Assembly (NCBI GenBank): GCA_013359125.1
Contig: JABWCR010000004.1
Location: forward strand, 1-64,000
Direction: 5' to 3'
From: Armatimonadota bacterium
Lineage (GTDB): Bacteria; Armatimonadota; Fimbriimonadia; Fimbriimonadales; GBS-DC
DNA length: 64,000 bases
Shown piece after piece: positions 9,675 through 18,987 of this stretch (its first letter is position 1; the number at the start of each line of letters is the position of its first letter). The position numbers and the translations under genes were made by a program. A model generated the notes under the pieces. That model was given only the letters and a program-made list of their open reading frames with translations, did no database searches and had not been told where the DNA came from.

Positions 9675-10595
9675 TCACTCCTCATCGGCAAAGCCGAACT
9701 TTCGCGCCAGATCGAACTCGTCCTCAACGCCTTTGGCGCTCGGTTCTTCGTCGTCCTTTCCGATCGACTTTGCTTTGGATTTGCTTGCTTTGGGTTTGTC
9801 GGTCGGGATGTCCTCGCCAAAAAGACGGCCATATTCGGCCACCTGGTCCTCTGGCAAGGGCGCTTCTTCCTCGATTTCGGGCAGTTCGATCGGTATTTCG
9901 TCATCCTGCCATTCCATTTGTTTTTCTTCGACGATCGTGTCGGCGATTCGGCCAGAGATCAGTCGAATAGAGCGGATCGCGTCGTCGTTGCCAGGAATGG
10001 GGAAGTTGACGTCTGCCGGGTCGCAGTTGGTATCAACGATACCGACGGTTGGGATTTGGAGCCTTCTGGCTTCTAGCGCCGCTGTGTGCTCTTGCTTGAG
10101 ATCGACGAGGAAGAGGGCTGCGGGCATGCCGGGCATGTCCTTGATGCCGCCGAGGTTCCTCTCCAGTTTTTCCAACTCCTTGTTGAGTTTGGACGCTTCC
10201 TTTCGGGGCAGGCTTTCGAACTCGCCTTCGTTCTTCATTCGCTCGAGTTCCTTCAGTCGGCGAATGCGCGATTGGATCGTCTTATAGTTGGTCAGCGTGC
10301 CGCCCAGCCACCGATGCGTAACGTAGTATTGATGGCTTTTCTTGGCGGCTTCTCTGATCGCTTCTTGGGCCTGTTTCTTGGTTCCGACGAAGAGGATGTG
10401 GCCGCCCTCGTTGATCGTCTCCTTGATGAAGTTGACCGCTGTGTTGAACATCTCCATCGTTTGGTGGAGATCGATGATGTAGATTCCGTTGCGCGCCCCG
10501 TAGATATGCTTCTTCATCTTAGGGTTCCAACGGCGAGTGTGGTGTCCGAAGTGAACTCCGGCCTCCAGCAGCTCTTTCATTGTGATCTGAGCCAA
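9675..10595 (-). CDS. rpsB: 30S ribosomal protein S2
   Basis: A 306-residue S2 with the canonical core ([72 protein letters not shown]). It has an acidic C-terminal tail of about 65 residues beyond the usual 240, rich in Glu, Asp and Lys and probably disordered. The start is TTG at 10595, giving [10 protein letters not shown], with GGAGG 8 nt upstream; longer in-frame versions lack a ribosome-binding site. It is the first gene of the operon, with a leader of about 100 nt after the promoter at 10704-10731; S2 often regulates its own operon through this leader, but I saw no defined structure. Confidence 0.96.
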   Translation of the reverse strand: MAQITMKELLEAGVHFGHHTRRWNPKMKKHIYGARNGIYIIDLHQTMEMFNTAVNFIKETINEGGHILFVGTKKQAQEAIREAAKKSHQYYVTHRWLGGTLTNYKTIQSRIRRLKELERMKNEGEFESLPRKEASKLNKELEKLERNLGGIKDMPGMPAALFLVDLKQEHTAALEARRLQIPTVGIVDTNCDPADVNFPIPGNDDAIRSIRLISGRIADTIVEEKQMEWQDDEIPIELPEIEEEAPLPEDQVAEYGRLFGEDIPTDKPKASKSKAKSIGKDDEEPSAKGVEDEFDLARKFGFADEE

Positions 10596-10703
10596 TTGTT
10601 TAACCTCCAGGGTTTGTCCGCTCGCGCCGTCAGCCTCGATATCGACCCGGAATGATCCAGGCACCCCGACCGAGTCGGGCGCGATGCGAAATAGTGTTCG
10701 ATT

Positions 10704-10731
10704 AGTGTACCCGATGGCTGTATCCCGGCAA
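10704..10731 (-). promoter_or_regulatory. Probable sigma-70 promoter of rpsB operon
   Basis: On the minus strand TTGCCG (10731-10726) and TACACT (10709-10704) are separated by 16 nt. Transcription would start near 10697, about 100 nt before the rpsB start codon. It overlaps the region from which gyrA is transcribed in the opposite direction. Confidence 0.5.
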
Positions 10732-10741
10732 TTGGATCGGG

Positions 10742-10747
10742 TATACT
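10742..10747 (+). promoter_or_regulatory. Probable -10 element of gyrA
   Basis: TATACT lies 34 nt before the gyrA ATG, in the context GGGTATACT that recurs in front of several genes of the window. No good -35 hexamer is visible 16-18 nt upstream. A weak ribosome site (GCGAGG) precedes the start codon. Confidence 0.4.
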
Positions 10748-10781
10748 ACTATATCCTGCGTACACCCTTCTGCGAGGCGCT

Positions 10782-13256
10782 ATGAGTTCGGAAATCGGTC
10801 GAGACGTCATCTTAATGTCCATCGAAGAGGAGATGAAGCGCTCCTACATGGATTACGCCATGAGCGTAATCGTTGCACGAGCGCTTCCCGACGTTCGCGA
10901 TGGGCTAAAGCCGGTCCAACGTCGCATTCTCTTTGCGATGAAGGAGTTGGGTTTGACGCCGGACAACCCGCACACAAAGTGCGCCAAGGTTTGCGGTCAG
11001 ACTCAGAGCGATTTTCACCCTCACGGCACCGAGGTCATCTATCCCACATTGGCTCGGATGGCGCAGGATTTTGCCATGCGCTACGTGTTGGTGGACGGGC
11101 AAGGCAACTTTGGAAGCGTCGATGGCGATCCGCCAGCGGCGATGCGCTATACCGAGTGTCGGATGGCGCCTATTTCGTCCGAGATGCTGGCCGACATCGA
11201 TAAGGACACGGTCGATTGGGTGCCCAACTATTTGCAGGAGAGAGAAGAGCCGACAGTCTTTCCTACCAAGTTTCCCAACTTGCTGTGCAACGGCTGCCAA
11301 GGCATCGCCGTGGGCATGGCAACGAACATTCCGCCGCACAATTTGACCGAGGTGGTGGACGGCACTATCTATCGCCTTGAGAACCCCGATTGCGATCTGA
11401 ACGATTTGATGAAGTTCATCCCCGGGCCAGATTTTCCGACCGCTGGTTTGATCTTGGGCACGCGCGGCATTCGACAGGCCTACGAATCGGGTCGCGGATC
11501 GATTGTGATGCAGGCCAAAACGCAGATCGAACCGATGGACGGCGGCAAGAGCGCGATCGTCGTAACCGAACTGCCATACCAGGTGAACAAGCAGCGGCTG
11601 GTGGAGCAGATCGCGGAGTTGGTGAAACAGAAGAAGGTGGACGGCATCACCGATCTGAACGACTATACCGATCGCACGGGGATGCGGGTCGTCATTGAGT
11701 GCCGCCGAGATGTGCAGCCGAACCGCATTCTTAACTTTTTGCTGAAGCACACCAGCCTGAGAACGACTTTTGGCGCAAACATGCTGGCACTGGTCAATGG
11801 CGTGCCTAGGGTCTTGTCTCTAATCGATCTAATCGACAATTTTGTCAGCCATCGAAAGATTGTTATTCGTCGCCGTACGCTGTTCGAACTCTTTAGAGCA
11901 AAGAGCCGCGCGCATGTGTTGGAAGGCTTGCAGATCGCGATGCGCTTTTTGGACGAGATCATTGCGCTCATTCGAGCGGCCGAGTCGGCCGAGGTCGCGC
12001 GACGGCAAATGATGACGCGGTTTGGGCTGACCATGATCCAGGCCGATGCGATATTGAACATGCAGCTGCGACAATTGGCTCGGTTGGAGCAGCAGAAGTT
12101 GGAGGACGACTACAAGAACTTGTTGCTCGAGATTGGTCGATTGGATTACATTCTGGCCGATGAGAAGCGTATCGAGCAGATATTGAAGGATGAGTTGAAG
12201 CAAGTCAGAGACAAGCACGGCGATGAGCGGCGCACGAAGATCATGCTGCGCGAAGCGGACGAGATTACCGATGAGGAGCTGATTCCCGAGGAAGAGGGGT
12301 TGATTACGATCACGCGCGACGGCTATATCAAGCGGGTGAGCTTTGACGCCTATCGTTCGCAGAAGCGGGGCGGCAAGGGTGTGATCGCGGCGACCACTAA
12401 GGAAGAGGACGAAGTGTCTCAGCTCTTCCAAGTCAGCACTCACCATTACATGCTGTTCTTTACGGATCGGGGGAAGGTGTACCGGCTGAAGGCTTACGAG
12501 ATTCCGGAGGTCGGGCGTCAGGCGAAAGGTACGCCGATCATCAACTATATCAACATCGATTCCGATGAGAAGGTTACAGCTGCGCTGGCCATTCGGGATT
12601 TCAGCGGTGGCGGTTACTTCACCTTTGTAACGCGCCAGGGCGAGATCAAGCGCACGGCTAAGAAGGAGTTTGCAAACCTTCGCAGCAACGGTCTGATCTG
12701 TTTCGACATCGAAGAGGGCGACGACTTGCTTTGGGTGATTCCGACCTCGGGCGAGGATGAGCTTGCCCTGATCACTGAGCGCGGGATGTCGATCCGTTTT
12801 CACGAGAAGGGCGTCCCTTCGAGAGGTCGGCCTGCGGGCGGCGTGCGCGGCATAAGGCTTGGCAAGGACGATCGGGTGGTAGCGGCGGTTAAGGTGGCGG
12901 CCAAAGAGTCGCTGTTGATCGTTTGCGAGCATGGGTATGGCAAGAGGACTCCGCTTGAAGAGTATCGCATTCAAAGCCGGGGCGGCAAGGGCATTATCAC
13001 CATGAACGTAAAGGGCAAGGCGGGCTTGGTGGTGGGCGCCGAAGTGGTCGATAACAAGTCTCGCATCTTGCTGATCACGGCGCAGTCGAAGGGCATTCGG
13101 ATCACGATGAACGAGCTTCGGCAGATCGGTCGGAACACTCAAGGCGTGCGGCTGATCAACCTGGGTTCGGACGATCGTGTGAACGCTATAGCGAAACTGG
13201 TGCTGAACGACGAGCAGTTAGAGGCTGAGATGGCAACTGAGCGTAGCGAGGATTGA
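10782..13256 (+). CDS. gyrA: DNA gyrase subunit A
   Basis: An 824-residue type IIA topoisomerase A subunit; with GyrB it introduces negative supercoils. The N-terminal part has [20 protein letters not shown], the active-site tyrosine in AAMRYTECR (Tyr123) and the [10 protein letters not shown] block. The C-terminal domain has the GyrA-box QKRGGKG (near 526), which separates gyrase from ParC, and a further RGGKG repeat. The quinolone pocket is unusual: the sequence after HPHG is TEVIYPT, so E. coli Asp82, Ser83 and Asp87 correspond to Thr83, Glu84 and Pro88. The gene is monocistronic; gyrB is not adjacent. The ATG at 10782 agrees with the family N-terminus. Confidence 0.97.
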   Translation: MSSEIGRDVILMSIEEEMKRSYMDYAMSVIVARALPDVRDGLKPVQRRILFAMKELGLTPDNPHTKCAKVCGQTQSDFHPHGTEVIYPTLARMAQDFAMRYVLVDGQGNFGSVDGDPPAAMRYTECRMAPISSEMLADIDKDTVDWVPNYLQEREEPTVFPTKFPNLLCNGCQGIAVGMATNIPPHNLTEVVDGTIYRLENPDCDLNDLMKFIPGPDFPTAGLILGTRGIRQAYESGRGSIVMQAKTQIEPMDGGKSAIVVTELPYQVNKQRLVEQIAELVKQKKVDGITDLNDYTDRTGMRVVIECRRDVQPNRILNFLLKHTSLRTTFGANMLALVNGVPRVLSLIDLIDNFVSHRKIVIRRRTLFELFRAKSRAHVLEGLQIAMRFLDEIIALIRAAESAEVARRQMMTRFGLTMIQADAILNMQLRQLARLEQQKLEDDYKNLLLEIGRLDYILADEKRIEQILKDELKQVRDKHGDERRTKIMLREADEITDEELIPEEEGLITITRDGYIKRVSFDAYRSQKRGGKGVIAATTKEEDEVSQLFQVSTHHYMLFFTDRGKVYRLKAYEIPEVGRQAKGTPIINYINIDSDEKVTAALAIRDFSGGGYFTFVTRQGEIKRTAKKEFANLRSNGLICFDIEEGDDLLWVIPTSGEDELALITERGMSIRFHEKGVPSRGRPAGGVRGIRLGKDDRVVAAVKVAAKESLLIVCEHGYGKRTPLEEYRIQSRGGKGIITMNVKGKAGLVVGAEVVDNKSRILLITAQSKGIRITMNELRQIGRNTQGVRLINLGSDDRVNAIAKLVLNDEQLEAEMATERSED

Positions 13257-13262
13257 CGGAGT

Positions 13263-13760
13263 TTAGGGCGCAATCTGAACCCTAAACCCTCCAAGCCATG
13301 AGCCTTGACATTCGGCCGTGCCCGTCATGCCTTCGCCCACGACGTTGAATACTTCGAACGAAGTCTTAAACTCGGTCATCTTGCCGTCTCCCAGGTCTAA
13401 ACAGACAAAGTACTTAAGGTCGGGCGACGAGTCGTAGTACATGGTAACCGTCTCGCCCGTGGGCAAAATGGCGAACTTTGCCACGACTGCAACATTTTCG
13501 TAGGTTACGATTGGGCCGCGAGAGCCCGTCTTATCTAAGTAAATCCCATAACCGACCACTGTGGCCACCAGGGCTATTCCGAGTAGGAACAATAGACCGA
13601 AGAAGCCGCCTAGCGCCACCAAGCCCGGGATTCTATAAAGCAGCCCTAAAAGGCCGCCAAACAAGCCGAACACGATCCATCCGACGAAGCCGACAGCAAG
13701 GCAGACCATACCAAAATTGAACGCGGGGGACATCCAGCCAGATCGCTTGTCGGGATGCAA
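13263..13760 (-). CDS. Hypothetical two-membrane-segment protein
   Basis: A 165-residue protein with two or three hydrophobic segments (about residues 14-38 and 43-75, glycine- and leucine-rich) followed by an extracytoplasmic or cytoplasmic beta-rich domain with VTYENVAVVAKFAILPTGE and LGDGKMTEFKTSFEVFNVVGEG. The tail resembles small beta-barrel domains of DUF2500-like membrane proteins, but I do not recognise the family. The start is a TTG at 13760, 8 nt after the alkD-like gene; an internal ATG at 13733 would shorten it by nine residues. Last gene of the ispG-dinB-dinB-alkD cluster. Confidence 0.6.
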   Translation of the reverse strand: MHPDKRSGWMSPAFNFGMVCLAVGFVGWIVFGLFGGLLGLLYRIPGLVALGGFFGLLFLLGIALVATVVGYGIYLDKTGSRGPIVTYENVAVVAKFAILPTGETVTMYYDSSPDLKYFVCLDLGDGKMTEFKTSFEVFNVVGEGMTGTAECQGSWLGGFRVQIAP

Positions 13761-13768
13761 TTGGTTGT

Positions 13769-14434
13769 TTACCCCTGCCTTCGGACGAGTTCGGTGATCG
13801 CAATAGGGGCAAAGGGGGAGGTGCAGCCCTTTGGCGTTGGATAGTCGCGATAGGCACCGAGTTTTTCGCCAATCGCGATGGCGCGATCTCGGTGCGCGGG
13901 GTGATGGATGCCGATCTCGATAAGACAGAAGTTCATCGTCCAGCGAGCAAGTTCGGGCGCATCCTTCATTTCGCGTTCGATGCGGTCGAGGAGCGCCCCG
14001 ATGTCGATCCCTTCGGGAGTTTTAGCAACGCGCTCGGTCGTCAGGCTCCAGCCTGCGCGTCCGGCCGTTGGGTGATTGTCGGCCATCCATTTGAGGCGCA
14101 GGTTTTCCTTTTCCGAGTGATTCTTGACCACGTAGTTGGTCAGCCAGTCGGCCAGGTGGCCATAGTCCACAGAGCGCACCATTTTGTCCAACTCGCCCGC
14201 AGAGACGTCCTTAGGTTTTAGAATCAGAATCGCCAAGAAGCGAGCCTCGAGATTGCCGGTAGCCCAAAGTTGATCTGCGAGGGCGCGATCGGTCTTGATC
14301 TTCTTTGCCAGCGTGCGAAGGTCGCCCAATTTGACGCCAAACTGGTTGTCGCCCGCGCCGTTCTTGGCGTTTATCTTAAAGACCTGTTCGTTTCCGAGCG
14401 ATTTCAGCTCGGCCATTACTTGATCAACAGTCAT
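13769..14434 (-). CDS. DNA alkylation repair protein, AlkD-like HEAT-repeat glycosylase
   Basis: A 221-residue all-helical protein of the DNA alkylation repair (AlkC/AlkD-like) family, which excises N3- and N7-alkylated purines by trapping the lesion in a HEAT-repeat cradle. Recognisable blocks are FGVKLGDLRTLAKKIKTD, ATGNLEARFLAILI, VDYGHLADWLTNYVVKNH, which carries the Asp/Trp-type active-site region, and MNFCLIEIGIHHP. Size agrees with AlkD (about 235). It follows two DinB-family genes with a 16-nt gap, so a common response to alkylating or thiol stress is plausible. Confidence 0.85.
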   Translation of the reverse strand: MTVDQVMAELKSLGNEQVFKINAKNGAGDNQFGVKLGDLRTLAKKIKTDRALADQLWATGNLEARFLAILILKPKDVSAGELDKMVRSVDYGHLADWLTNYVVKNHSEKENLRLKWMADNHPTAGRAGWSLTTERVAKTPEGIDIGALLDRIEREMKDAPELARWTMNFCLIEIGIHHPAHRDRAIAIGEKLGAYRDYPTPKGCTSPFAPIAITELVRRQG

Positions 14435-14450
14435 AGGCTGAGGTCTCCTG

Positions 14451-14927
14451 CTAATCGAACTTCCAATGGACCTCGGCGTCGTTGTGGAGCGTTTGGATGT
14501 AGTTCAGCTGCCCATCGTGGTAGGACAGATGGGTCGCAACGATGTTGATCATCTCCATGGGCGAGGTTTTGCCTTGGGGAAGTTCGATCGTTTCGTACAA
14601 TTTATCTTCTGGCAGAGCTTGCCATGCGGAAAGCACCGCATCGCTCGCAGAGCGAAACTCCGAGATCAGCCGGTCGCGATGGCGAAACTCTTCGGGCGCT
14701 CTCATAAAGCCCTCGGTCGTCGGCCACGGGCCAGGGTCTTCGCCTCTTAGGCGCGTGGCGATGCGCTGGTTCACATAGAGGGTCTCGTAGGTGAAGTCGT
14801 AACCGGATCGGCATGTTTGGTTAGGACAGTGCGAAAGTTGTTCGTGAGACATGGCTTCCAGATCTTCCACGTACATCTTTGAAGATTCTTGAATGCGACG
14901 GGCAATGTATTCTTTGACGGATTCCAT
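14451..14927 (-). CDS. DinB-like superfamily protein (thiol-dependent transferase fold)
   Basis: A 158-residue four-helix-bundle protein of the DinB/YfiT superfamily. Metal-binding His positions appear in MINIVATHLSYHDGQLNYIQ near the C-terminus, the most conserved block of the family; an N-terminal His position is less clear. Members are often thiol-dependent S-transferases (bacillithiol or mycothiol) or metalloenzymes of unknown substrate. The ATG at 14927 has GGAGG upstream. Its tail, DAEVHWKFD, ends 16 nt before the alkD-like gene. Confidence 0.8.
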   Translation of the reverse strand: MESVKEYIARRIQESSKMYVEDLEAMSHEQLSHCPNQTCRSGYDFTYETLYVNQRIATRLRGEDPGPWPTTEGFMRAPEEFRHRDRLISEFRSASDAVLSAWQALPEDKLYETIELPQGKTSPMEMINIVATHLSYHDGQLNYIQTLHNDAEVHWKFD

Positions 14928-14943
14928 ACCGCCCTCCTTGTTC

Positions 14944-15459
14944 TTAAGTTTGTTCTGGCGTGGTTTCGCCTAGCAGATGTCGCATCAAGTATATCTGTCC
15001 GACATGATAGGCCACATGATACGACAGATAACGCAGGTGTCCTCCAACCGTTTTGTCGGGCGCCCAAGCTTTGGGCATTGGAGCATCGACCGTTTGCTCC
15101 AATTCTCTCAAGCGCGCAACGACGCTTCGATGAACGTTTTGCCACTCGGATTGGATCGCGCTCAGCTCCATCGTCGCTAAATCGTTGTGTATAGGGCTGT
15201 TCAGCATCTCTGGCGGGTACCAAAAGGTCGGTTGTAACAGTCGGCTTTCTACCGGCCATTCGTCTTGGCTGCGCTCGTCCAGGAAGCCGAAAACCCCCAA
15301 TGCCTCGCAATAGGCGATGTGGGCGACCTGCTCGCTGATAGAGAGAGTTTGGGGGTTGATCCGAACGTGCAGGTGCGAGGGTTCTACGCCGTCTAAGGCG
15401 CGATCGGCGTCCAGATAGTTGAACTCCAGCGAATCGACAATGGACTGGTATTCGATCAT
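14944..15459 (-). CDS. DinB-like superfamily protein
   Basis: A 171-residue DinB-fold protein. The conserved histidine pairs are visible: SISEQVAHIAYCEA, and HLRYLSYHVAYHVGQIYLMRHLL near the C-terminus, as expected of a metal-binding YfiT/DinB protein. It begins one base after the ispG stop codon (TAG-A-ATG), so its translation is probably coupled to ispG. It is only distantly similar to the following DinB gene, so the pair is not a recent duplication. Substrate unknown. Confidence 0.78.
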   Translation of the reverse strand: MIEYQSIVDSLEFNYLDADRALDGVEPSHLHVRINPQTLSISEQVAHIAYCEALGVFGFLDERSQDEWPVESRLLQPTFWYPPEMLNSPIHNDLATMELSAIQSEWQNVHRSVVARLRELEQTVDAPMPKAWAPDKTVGGHLRYLSYHVAYHVGQIYLMRHLLGETTPEQT

Positions 15460-15460
15460 T

Positions 15461-16660
15461 CTAGGGCTCTCTCCATACGCCGTCTTGCTTGAGCAGCGCG
15501 ATCAGTTCGTCTACGCCGGATTCGGCCGGAACGTCGTTTTTGATCAGTTCGCGCCGCCTATAGAGCGCGATCTTTCCCGGCCCGCGACCTACGTAGCCGT
15601 AGTCTGCATCGGCCATCTCGCCCGGCCCGTTGACGATGCAGCCCATTACGGCAATGTCCAGCCCGACTAAGTGCTTAGTGGCCTCGCGCACTTGGTTGAG
15701 CACAGTCGGCAGATCGAACTTCGTACGGCCACAACTGGGGCAGGCGATGTATTCTACGCGGGTTTTTCTGAGGCCCAAGGCTTGGAGAATGCCGTAGCAG
15801 GCTTCGATCTCGTTCACCGGGTCTTCGGCCAGAGATACTCGGATTGTGTCGCCGATGCCTTGTTCGAGCAATGTGCCGATGCCGATGGCGCTCTTGATTC
15901 GGGCGTACTCGCCATCGCCGGCCTCGGTAACGCCCAGGTGGATCGGGTAGTCGTAACCGCGCTTGTCCAGTTCGCTGGCCAGCAGGCGATTTGCAGAGAG
16001 CATCACGGCCACACGGCTCGCCTTCATCGAGATAATAATGTCGTGAAAGCCTCGCTCGCGGCAAATCTCAACGTACTCAAGCGCGCTGGCTGTCATGCCT
16101 TCCGGCGTATCGCCGTAAGTTACCAGAATGCGTTCGGAAAGGCTGCCATGGTTGACACCGATGCGCATAGCGATGCCGCGCTTTTTGCAGGCATCGACGA
16201 CCGGGCCAAACGTAGAGCGAACGGCGGCCAACTCTTGATCGATCTCGGCTTGACTGTATTCGAGCCGCGAGGGATCGGGCTTGCGAAAGACAAAGAGCCC
16301 TGGGTTGACGCGCACCTTATCGACGTGTTTGGCCGCTTCGATGGCGATCTCCATGCCTTGGTGGTGCACGTCGGCGACCAAGGGAATGTCCTGTCGGCCC
16401 ATTCGCTTTAATTCGGCTCTGATTTCGCCCGCCGATTCGGCTTCGCGCAGGTTGGCTGTGGCGAACCGGACGATTTCTGCGCCCGCGTCGGCCAGCTGGA
16501 CGATCTGGTTCGCGGCGGCCTTGGCGTCCAGGGTCGAGGCCGTGATCATCGACTGCACCCGGATGGGATTTCTTCCGCCGACGCCGATAGGGCCGACTTG
16601 GACTTCTCGCGTCCTGCGTCGCGCATCGAATCCCGCTATGTTGACCAGGCCGGTTTGCAT
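15461..16660 (-). CDS. ispG: 4-hydroxy-3-methylbut-2-en-1-yl diphosphate synthase (flavodoxin)
   Basis: A 399-residue IspG (GcpE), the iron-sulfur enzyme that converts methylerythritol cyclodiphosphate to HMBPP in the MEP isoprenoid pathway. Evidence: [57 protein letters not shown] and the cluster ligands in [14 protein letters not shown] and [19 protein letters not shown]. The ATG at 16660 gives [20 protein letters not shown]; a longer in-frame extension lacks family similarity and would overlap the divergent promoter region of apt. It heads a five-gene minus-strand cluster. Confidence 0.97.
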   Translation of the reverse strand: MQTGLVNIAGFDARRRTREVQVGPIGVGGRNPIRVQSMITASTLDAKAAANQIVQLADAGAEIVRFATANLREAESAGEIRAELKRMGRQDIPLVADVHHQGMEIAIEAAKHVDKVRVNPGLFVFRKPDPSRLEYSQAEIDQELAAVRSTFGPVVDACKKRGIAMRIGVNHGSLSERILVTYGDTPEGMTASALEYVEICRERGFHDIIISMKASRVAVMLSANRLLASELDKRGYDYPIHLGVTEAGDGEYARIKSAIGIGTLLEQGIGDTIRVSLAEDPVNEIEACYGILQALGLRKTRVEYIACPSCGRTKFDLPTVLNQVREATKHLVGLDIAVMGCIVNGPGEMADADYGYVGRGPGKIALYRRRELIKNDVPAESGVDELIALLKQDGVWREP

Positions 16661-16750
16661 GGAACGATTATGACAGAAGGCCGCCGCGCGCGTTGGGTAT
16701 GCTTTGGGGCGTTTGCGGCGGCTACAACAAAAAATGCGGAGGCTGGATGA

Positions 16751-17272
16751 ATGAGCGAACTTTTGGCGGCGAGCTTGGTGCGAGACGTGCCCGACTTTCC
16801 GAAGCCGGGGATTATATTCAAGGACATCACCCCGATCTTGCAGCACCATGCGGCGCTACAGCAAGCCATCGATAAGATGTCCGAGTCGGTCTCTCGCATG
16901 AAGCCGGACGTCATCGTGGGCATTGAATCGAGAGGATTCGTTTTCGGCGTGCCTATCGCGCTCAATCTTGGTTTGGGTTTTGTGCCGGTGCGCAAGTTGG
17001 GCAAGCTTCCTCACGACCGCATCACCGAGGAGTACGCTTTGGAGTACGGCATCAACACCGTAGAGATGCACCGCGATGCTATTCATCCGGGCCAGGGCGC
17101 TGTCATTGTGGACGATCTATTGGCTACGGGCGGCACCGCGGCGGCGGCTATGCGGCTGATCGAGCGGTTGGGCGGCGAGACGCGCGGCATGTCGTGTTTG
17201 ATCGAGCTGACCTTCTTGCACGGCCGCAAAGCGCTGAGGGGTATCGATCTCGTACCGCTGATACAATATTAG
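16751..17272 (+). CDS. apt: Adenine phosphoribosyltransferase
   Basis: A 173-residue purine salvage enzyme that makes AMP from adenine and PRPP. The family blocks are all present: [20 protein letters not shown] at the N-terminus, [24 protein letters not shown] and the PRPP loop [16 protein letters not shown]. The start ATG at 16751 is preceded by an overlapping out-of-frame ATG at 16747 and GGAGG at about 16738. The downstream TPR gene begins 24 nt after the stop and may be co-transcribed. Confidence 0.97.
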   Translation: MSELLAASLVRDVPDFPKPGIIFKDITPILQHHAALQQAIDKMSESVSRMKPDVIVGIESRGFVFGVPIALNLGLGFVPVRKLGKLPHDRITEEYALEYGINTVEMHRDAIHPGQGAVIVDDLLATGGTAAAAMRLIERLGGETRGMSCLIELTFLHGRKALRGIDLVPLIQY

Positions 17273-17296
17273 GAGAGAGGTAAGATTCAAGGAGCA

Positions 17297-18088
17297 ATGT
17301 CGGGAGAGCCATTGACGAACGGGCGTTCGAACCTGGCCGAGAAGGCGCGGGCAGAGGGCGATAAGTATTTGAGAGCGGGGCGGATCGAGGAGGCCTTTCG
17401 AAGCTATCGCCAGGCCATCAGTGCCGATCAGAACGCGCCGGAGCGACACATTCACCTGGGCGATGCGTACGCCTATGCCGACATGTCGGCGCAAGCCGTC
17501 GCGCAGTATCGAAAGGCGAAGAAGATGAACCCGCGCGATCCGGAGCCGTACTTTGCCTTGGGTGAGATTTACAGGCGATATGGTCAGTTCGAGGCGTCTA
17601 TCGCGCACTTTGAGAAGGCCGTGGAACTGAGGCCGGACGCCGCTTTTTACTGCTTCAAGTTTGCGGAGACGCTGATGGTGGCCGACCGGCCCGGTCGTGC
17701 GGTCGAGATGGGCCGAGAAGCGGTCAATCGCGATCCGAGCAACGGATTCTATCGTTTTTGGCTGGCCGATCTGTTGGAGACATGCGGCGAAGCGGAAGAG
17801 GCCGTGCAGGAGATGGAGATTGCCGCGCTACTGACGCCCGAAGACGACTACTATCAGTTTCGTCACAGCGTGCTTTGTATGCGGGTAGGCGATTTGGCGG
17901 CCGCGATTGCTGCGATCGGGCGCGCGCTTCAGATCAACCCGAACAGTCAGCTTTATGCCGCGTTCTTGGGCGACGCGCTGAGCGCGTTGGGGCGGACGAC
18001 GCAGGCGCAAGAGGCGTATAAACTGGCGGGCGATTTAGACCCTTACGACGCCGAGATGCTGCGCCGGGCAAGGCGGCAGATCGGGTAG
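17297..18088 (+). CDS. Tetratricopeptide-repeat protein
   Basis: A 263-residue cytoplasmic protein made almost wholly of TPR units of 34 residues: AEGDKYLRAGRIEEAFRSYR, then LGDAYAYADMSAQAVAQYRK, ALGEIYRRYGQFEASIAHFEK and more degenerate repeats to the C-terminus. No signal peptide and no catalytic domain. The ATG at 17297 has GGAG upstream. It probably scaffolds protein contacts; nothing in its surroundings names a partner. It ends opposite psd with a repeat-containing gap between them. Confidence 0.85.
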   Translation: MSGEPLTNGRSNLAEKARAEGDKYLRAGRIEEAFRSYRQAISADQNAPERHIHLGDAYAYADMSAQAVAQYRKAKKMNPRDPEPYFALGEIYRRYGQFEASIAHFEKAVELRPDAAFYCFKFAETLMVADRPGRAVEMGREAVNRDPSNGFYRFWLADLLETCGEAEEAVQEMEIAALLTPEDDYYQFRHSVLCMRVGDLAAAIAAIGRALQINPNSQLYAAFLGDALSALGRTTQAQEAYKLAGDLDPYDAEMLRRARRQIG

Positions 18089-18159
18089 CGAGAGTAGCAA
18101 GGTTAGATCGCCGTCCTTCCGGTCGGCTTTCCGAACAGGTCTTCGTATTGGCTCCGTTT

Positions 18160-18198
18160 GTACTCAAAATTGTGCTACACATTGAAAAAATCCCGTTC
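18160..18198 (+). repeat. 39-bp dispersed repeat, copy A
   Basis: The core GTACTCAAAATTGTGCTACA (18160-18179) is followed by a 10-nt spacer and ATCCCGTTC (18190-18198). The same architecture occurs at 33929-33967 and, inverted, at 51149-51187. It sits between the convergent TPR and psd genes. The rest of the 179-nt gap holds a hairpin-like GGGGAG...CTCCCC at 18236-18267. Confidence 0.85.
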
Positions 18199-18235
18199 GG
18201 ACGGAACGCCGTGCCGAAACAGATAAAGAGCAAGT

Positions 18236-18267
18236 CGGGGAGCGAAGTCATCGTCGCTGCCTCCCCG
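18236..18267. terminator. Hairpin at end of psd
   Basis: CGGGGAG and CTCCCCG can form a 7-bp stem around an 18-nt loop that has an inner GCGA/TCGC pairing. It lies at the 3' end of psd, between convergent genes. No T tract is obvious, so it may be a terminator or a REP-like structure. Confidence 0.3.
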
Positions 18268-18987
18268 TCAAGTTGTCTTGTCGAGCGCTCTTAAGAGCGG
18301 CGTGACGCCGCCGGCAGTTTGGTCGCCGACTTTGCACAGGATTTCGACTTCGGTCGAGAAGACGGCCAGATCGACTTGACTGCCGCGCTCGATAAAGGAG
18401 ACTTTTTGTGCCGGGTGGAGAACTTGGCCTTCCTGGATGTAAGTGGTGATCTTGTTGACGTATTTGTCGGCGATCTCGACCATGGCCAGTTTGACTTTTT
18501 CGCCTTGCAGGAAAATGGTCTGGCGCTCGTTCTCTAACTGGTATCTCTTGCCTAGCAGGTCCATAGCGCGTCGAAAGTAGGTCAGATTCACGTATTCCCA
18601 TAGATCGACCATAGGCAGGTTAACGCGAGCGTCTACTTTGTGAATCTTCTCTACAGCGCCGGCGATGGGCGCATAGTTGTAGTGAACGTCCAGGGGGCTC
18701 ATGTAGATGCCGATCAGCCAGCCTTGGCCCTCTTGGGCGCCTTTGTCCCAGTCGGTGTGAGTTATTTCGCTGATCTCGATGGGGCGGCCTAGTTTTTCGC
18801 ACTCCACCTTGCCCTGCTCGATTCGTCTGATGTAGACGACCTTGCCATCGCACGGCGCCAGGATTAGGTCAGGGTCTTCGGGCGGCTGGCGAACAGGGTC
18901 TCGATAGAACCAGATTTTTCTTAAGAACCATAGAACAGCGCCCCAGGCAAGGGCGATGCCGACAACCGTATAGAGGACTATCTCCAT
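18268..18987 (-). CDS. psd: Phosphatidylserine decarboxylase-like protein
   Basis: A 239-residue membrane-anchored enzyme of the pyruvoyl-dependent decarboxylase family, which would make phosphatidylethanolamine from phosphatidylserine. One N-terminal transmembrane segment (VLYTVVGIALAWGAVLWFL) precedes FRDPVR-type sequence, a metabolite pocket YMSPLDVHYNYAPIAG and the maturation site ERGSQVDLAVF, where self-cleavage before Ser creates the pyruvoyl group. The C-terminus VEILCKVGDQTAGGVTPL also fits. The short form resembles archaetidylserine-type decarboxylases. Its ATG overlaps the carboxylate-amine ligase gene by 10 nt. Confidence 0.85.
   Translation of the reverse strand: MEIVLYTVVGIALAWGAVLWFLRKIWFYRDPVRQPPEDPDLILAPCDGKVVYIRRIEQGKVECEKLGRPIEISEITHTDWDKGAQEGQGWLIGIYMSPLDVHYNYAPIAGAVEKIHKVDARVNLPMVDLWEYVNLTYFRRAMDLLGKRYQLENERQTIFLQGEKVKLAMVEIADKYVNKITTYIQEGQVLHPAQKVSFIERGSQVDLAVFSTEVEILCKVGDQTAGGVTPLLRALDKTT

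Noticed and set aside
11829-13142. A 437-residue minus-strand frame inside gyrA
   Set aside because: Antisense shadow of a highly conserved gene; no ribosome site or family similarity.
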